DNA of 64,000 nucleotides from Osmia lignaria lignaria (taxonomy: Eukaryota; Arthropoda; Insecta; Hymenoptera; Megachilidae), in assembly GCF_051020975.1 (NCBI RefSeq), contig NW_027478161.1, positions 6,634,001-6,698,000 on the forward strand, read 5' to 3'. This document shows positions 61,174 through 64,000 of the stretch, piece after piece. The stretch's first letter is position 1, and each line of letters opens with the position of its first letter. A model generated the notes under the pieces. The model was not told the DNA's origin. It saw nothing but the letters and a program-made list of their open reading frames with translations, and did no database searches. Made by a program: the position numbers and the translations under genes.

Positions 61174-64000
61174 CATAAAAAGTAGGAAACTTAATTCTCT
61201 ACAAAAAAGATCTCTTAACATTTTGCCATAGCTCGCTTCGTTTCCGAGATATTTGCAGATTCAGCTCAAAGGAACTGGCCTGACGGACATATTTCGAGAT
61301 ATTTCTTCTTCTTGTTGTTCTTCCTCTGCACAGCTAAGCTGGAAGTGGCATTTGCAGCTCGCAATAGTGCAGAGTTATCTCAAAGAAAGGGGCCACGGTG
61401 TTTCTGTATCTCCATTATGTTGGTGCGGCTTCGGAACTTTTAAATATCTTGATATATCTCGAGAACTACGCATCTGATCAAAAAATATCATACAACATAA
61501 AAAGTAGGAAACTTAATTCTCTACAAAAAAGGTCTCTTAACATTTTGCCATAGCTCGCTTCGTTTCCGAGATATTTGCAGATTTATCTCAAGGGAAGGGG
61601 CCTAACGGACATATTTCGAGATATTTCTTCTTCTTGTTGTTCTTCTTCTGCACAGCTAAACTGGAAGTGGCATTTCCAGCTCGCAATAGTGCAGAGTTAT
61701 CTCAAAGAGAGGGGCCACGGTGTTTCTGTATCTCTATTATGTTGGTGCGGCTTCGGAACTTTTAAATATCTTGATATATCTCGAGAACTACGCATCTGAT
61801 CAAAAAATATGATATAAGATAAAAAGTAGGAAACTTAATTCTCTACAAAAAAGGTCTCTTAACATTTTGCCATAGCTCGCTTCGTTTCCGAGGTATTTGC
61901 AGATTTATCTCAAGGGAAGGGGCCTAACGGACATATTTCGAGATATTTCTTCTTCTTGTTGTTCTTCTTCTGCACAGCTAAGCTGGAAGTGGCATTTACA
62001 GCTCGCAATAGTGCAGAGTTATCTCAAAGAAAGGGGCCACGATGTTTCTGTATCTCTATTATGTTGGTGCGGCTTCGGAACTTTTAAACATCTTGATATA
62101 TCTCGAGAACTACGCATCTGATCAAAAAATACCATAGAACATAAAAAGTAGGAAACTTAATTCTCTACAAAAAAGGTCTCTTAACATTTTGCCATAGCTC
62201 GCTTCGTTTCCGAGATATTTGCAGATTTATCTCAAGGGAAGGGGCCTAACGGACATATTTCGAGATATTTCTTCTTCTTGTTGTTCTTCTTCTGCACAGC
62301 TAAACTGGAAGTGGCATTTCCAGCTCGCAATAGTGCAGAGTTATCTCAAAGAGAGGGGCCACGGTGTTTCTGTATCTCTATTATGTTGGTGCGGCTTCGG
62401 AACTTTTAAATATCTTGATATATCTCGAGAACTACGCATCTGATCAAAAAATATGATAGAAGATAAAAAGTAGGAAACTTAATTCTCTACAAAAAAGGTC
62501 TCTTAACATTTTGCCATAGCTCGCTTCGTTTCCGAGATATTTGCAGATTTATCTCAAGGGAAGGGGCCTAACGGACATATTTCGAGATATTTCTTCTTCT
62601 TGTTGTTCTTCTTCTGCACAGCTAAACTGGAAGTGGCATTTCCAGCTCGCAATAGTGCAGAGTTATCTCAAAGAAAGGGGCCACGGTGTTTCTGTATCTC
62701 TATTATGTTGGTGCGGCTTCGGAACTTTTAAATATCTCGATATATCTCGAAAACTACGCTTCTGATCAAAAAATATCATAGAACATAAATTGTAGGAAAC
62801 ATAATTCTCTACAAAAAACGTCTCTTAACATTTTGCCATAGCTCGCTTCGTTTCCGAGATATTTGTAGATTCAGCTCAAAGGAACTGGCCTGACGGACAT
62901 ATTTCGAGATATTTCTTCTTCTTGTTGTTCTTCCTCTGCACAGCTAAGCTGGAAGTGGCATTTGCAGCTCGCAATAGTGCAGAGTTATCTCAAAGAAAGG
63001 GGCCACGGTGTTTCTGTATCTCCATTATGTTGGTGCGGCTTCGGAACTTTTAAATATCTTGATATATCTCGAGAACTACGCATCTGATCAAAAAATATCA
63101 TACAACATAAAAAGTAGGAAACTTAATTCTCTACAAAAAAGGTCTCTTAACATTTTGCCATAGCTCGCTTCGTTTCCGAGATATTTGCAGTATTTATCTC
63201 AAGGGAAGGGGCCTGACGGACATATTTCGAGATATTTCTTCTTCTTGTTGTTCTTCTTCTGCACAGCTAAGCTGGAAGTTGCAGTTGCGGCTCGCACTAG
63301 TGCAGAGTTATCTCAAAGAAAGGGGCCACGATGTTTCTGTATCTCTATTATGTTGGTGCGGCTTCGGAACTTTTAAACATCTTGATATATCTCGAGAACT
63401 ACGCATCTGATCAAAAAATACCATAGAACATAAAAAGTAGGAAACTTAATTCTCTACAAAAAAGGTCTCTTAACATTTTGCCATAGCTCGCTTCGTTTCC
63501 GAGATATTTGCAGATTTATCTCAAGGGAAGGGGCCTAACGGACATATTTCGAGATATTTCTTCTTCTTGTTGTTCTTCTTCTGCACAGCTAAACTGGAAG
63601 TGGCATTTCCAGCTCGCAATAGTGCAGAGTTATCTCAAAGAGAGGGGCCACGGTGTTTCTGTATCTCTATTATGTTGGTGCGGCTTCGGAACTTTTAAAT
63701 ATCTTGATATATCTCGAGAACTACGCATCTGATCAAAAAATATGATATAAGATAAAAAGTAGGAAACTTAATTCTCTACAAAAAAGGTCTCTTAACATTT
63801 TGCCATAGCTCGCTTCGTTTCCGAGATATTTGCAGATTTATCTCAACGGAAGGGGCCTAACGGACATATTTCGAGATATTTCTTCTTCTTGTTGTTCTTC
63901 TTCTGCACAGCTAAACTGGAAGTGGCATTTCCAGCTCGCAATAGTGCAGAGTTATCTCAAAGAAAGGGGCCACGGTGTTTCTGTATCTCTATTATGTTGG
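61174..64000 (+). repeat. Five-monomer unit and partial second copy (monomers 191-199)
   Basis: The unit 61,174-62,783 is: 'QIQ' with TCTCCATTATG; 'F' with AGAGAGGGGCC and ATATGATATAAG; GAGGTATTTGC with CACGATGTTTC and AATACCATAG; 'F' with AGAGAGG and ATATGATAG; 'F' with 'K' tail. From 62,784 the 'QIQ' TCTCCATTATG monomer recurs (now TTTGTAGATTC), followed by a CACGATGTTTC/AATACCATAG monomer with an extra T (TGCAGTATTTATC, 63,187-63,199), then an AGAGAGG monomer ending ATATGATATAAG. The order is one monomer shorter than in the first unit. The window ends inside monomer 199. Confidence 0.8.

Larger units (their letters stand above)
1..64000 (+). repeat. Tandem satellite array, ~322-bp monomer, 198 full copies plus a partial
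   Basis: The same ~322-base sequence recurs in one orientation from the first base to the last. Conserved landmarks (TTTGCCATAGCTCGC, GGCCTGACGGACATA, TCTATTATGTTGGTG, TGATCAAAAAATATC) return at 322-base intervals with a net shift of only -6 bases over 198 copies. Nothing interrupts the array: no unique spacer, inverted segment, coding transposon or poly-N gap. Length variants are monomers 5, 10, 89 (321), 7, 13, 34, 73, 162, 165, 175, 197 (323), 60 (320) and 75, 125, 135 (319). The partial monomer at 63,751-64,000 shows the array continues beyond the window; the left edge also starts inside it. Known of the class: long unidirectional satellites with multimeric structure are found in eukaryotic centromeric or pericentromeric heterochromatin. 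Location and species are inference. Confidence 0.98.

Noticed and set aside
80..63732. About 180 plus-strand open frames of 62-84 codons as a tandem gene family
   Set aside because: Most starts are TTG, upstream signals are absent, the frame shifts by one base per monomer, the main diagnostic differences are amino-acid changing, and copies with stops or frameshifts are amplified like the rest. The frames follow from the repeat.
1..64000. CRISPR array
   Set aside because: Repeats with unique spacers are absent; the whole 322-base period is repeated, far longer than any CRISPR repeat-spacer unit.
1..64000. Ribosomal RNA, tRNA or 5S gene tandem array
   Set aside because: The monomer shows none of the sequence blocks I would recognise from 5S, tRNA or large rRNA genes, and variation is spread over the monomer without a conserved genic core.
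1..64000. Transposon-derived tandem repeat (LTR or terminal inverted repeats)
   Set aside because: No long terminal inverted repeats, target-site duplications or reverse transcriptase/transposase frames are visible. Only short inverted elements of 8-10 bases occur in the monomer.
1..64000. Assembly artefact from collapsed or looped repeats
   Set aside because: Copies carry private variants, and multimer units differ by scattered substitutions, which simple looping would not produce. Copy number within nearly identical units (37.3-38.6 kb and 39.3-45.7 kb) could still be wrong and needs read-level support.
1..64000. Naming a species from the monomer
   Set aside because: I do not recognise the monomer as a named satellite. 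The resemblance to insect satellites is an impression only; a database search with the 322-bp consensus would decide it.

Overview
The whole 64,000-base window is one uninterrupted tandem satellite-DNA array. A monomer of about 322 bp is repeated head to tail, always in the same orientation: 198 complete copies plus a 250-bp partial copy at the right edge. I see no gene, RNA gene, transposable element, unique spacer or change of orientation. With position 1 as monomer start (CATAAAAAGTAGG), every later start can be placed: monomers 1-5 at 1, 323, 645, 967, 1289; 6-15 at 1610, 1932, 2255, 2577, 2899, 3220, 3542, 3864, 4187, 4509; then, for monomer n, 1+322(n-1) for n=16-34, 2+322(n-1) for 35-60, 322(n-1) for 61-73, 1+322(n-1) for 74-75, 322(n-1)-2 for 76-89, -3 for 90-125, -6 for 126-135, -9 for 136-162, -8 for 163-165, -7 for 166-175, -6 for 176-197, and -5 for 198-199. 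Only 15 monomers differ from 322 bp: 321 bp in nos. 5, 10, 89; 323 bp in 7, 13, 34, 73, 162, 165, 175, 197; 320 bp in 60; 319 bp in 75, 125, 135.

Such an array is typical of eukaryotic constitutive heterochromatin (centromeric or pericentromeric). The style of the monomer (AT-rich with many GAGATA/TATCTC and A-tract elements) resembles insect satellites as I remember them, but I cannot name a species and hold even 'arthropod' only weakly.

The information is in the higher-order structure. Monomers fall into subfamilies told apart by linked variants. (i) Front: GATTTATCTCAAGGG, or the 'QIQ' form GATTCAGCTCAAAGG. (ii) Middle: 'Q' (AAGCTGG ... TTTGCAGC), 'F' (AAACTGG ... TTTCCAGC) or 'R' (TTTGCGGCTCGCACTAG, with a SpeI site). 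(iii) Tail: 'I' (CTCGAG, an XhoI site, then CGCATCTGATC) or 'K' (CTCGAAAAC, then CGCTTCTGATC). These are arranged in blocks with different multimer periods. At 1-18,999 is a left domain marked by TACCTCTATTATG...GTGCAGC and by GGTGCC/GGTCC variants. It holds a large internal duplication (3.2-8.6 kb against 10.0-14.5 kb), a 4-monomer repeat (14,814-18,033) and a 3-monomer block copied from 8,051 to 18,034. At 19,000-28,654 monomers are more diverse with only scattered paired copies. At 28,655-37,348 there is a 3-monomer (in places 6-monomer) higher-order repeat. At 37,349-38,636 a 2-monomer unit occurs twice. At 38,637-47,968 a 10-monomer unit of 3,217 bp occurs twice, with a third copy shortened to 7. 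At 47,969-64,000 short 2-, 5-, 8- and 10-monomer-spaced duplications are mixed.

Several monomers are hybrids (front of one subfamily, rear of another) exactly at points where the multimer order jumps. This is the expected trace of unequal exchange or conversion between monomers in register. The 74-codon open frames that recur in most monomers are most likely a by-product of monomer similarity: most start at TTG, the frame moves by one base from monomer to monomer (322 = 3x107+1), most diagnostic substitutions change the amino acid, and several copies are frameshifted or stopped. No protein-coding gene is called.
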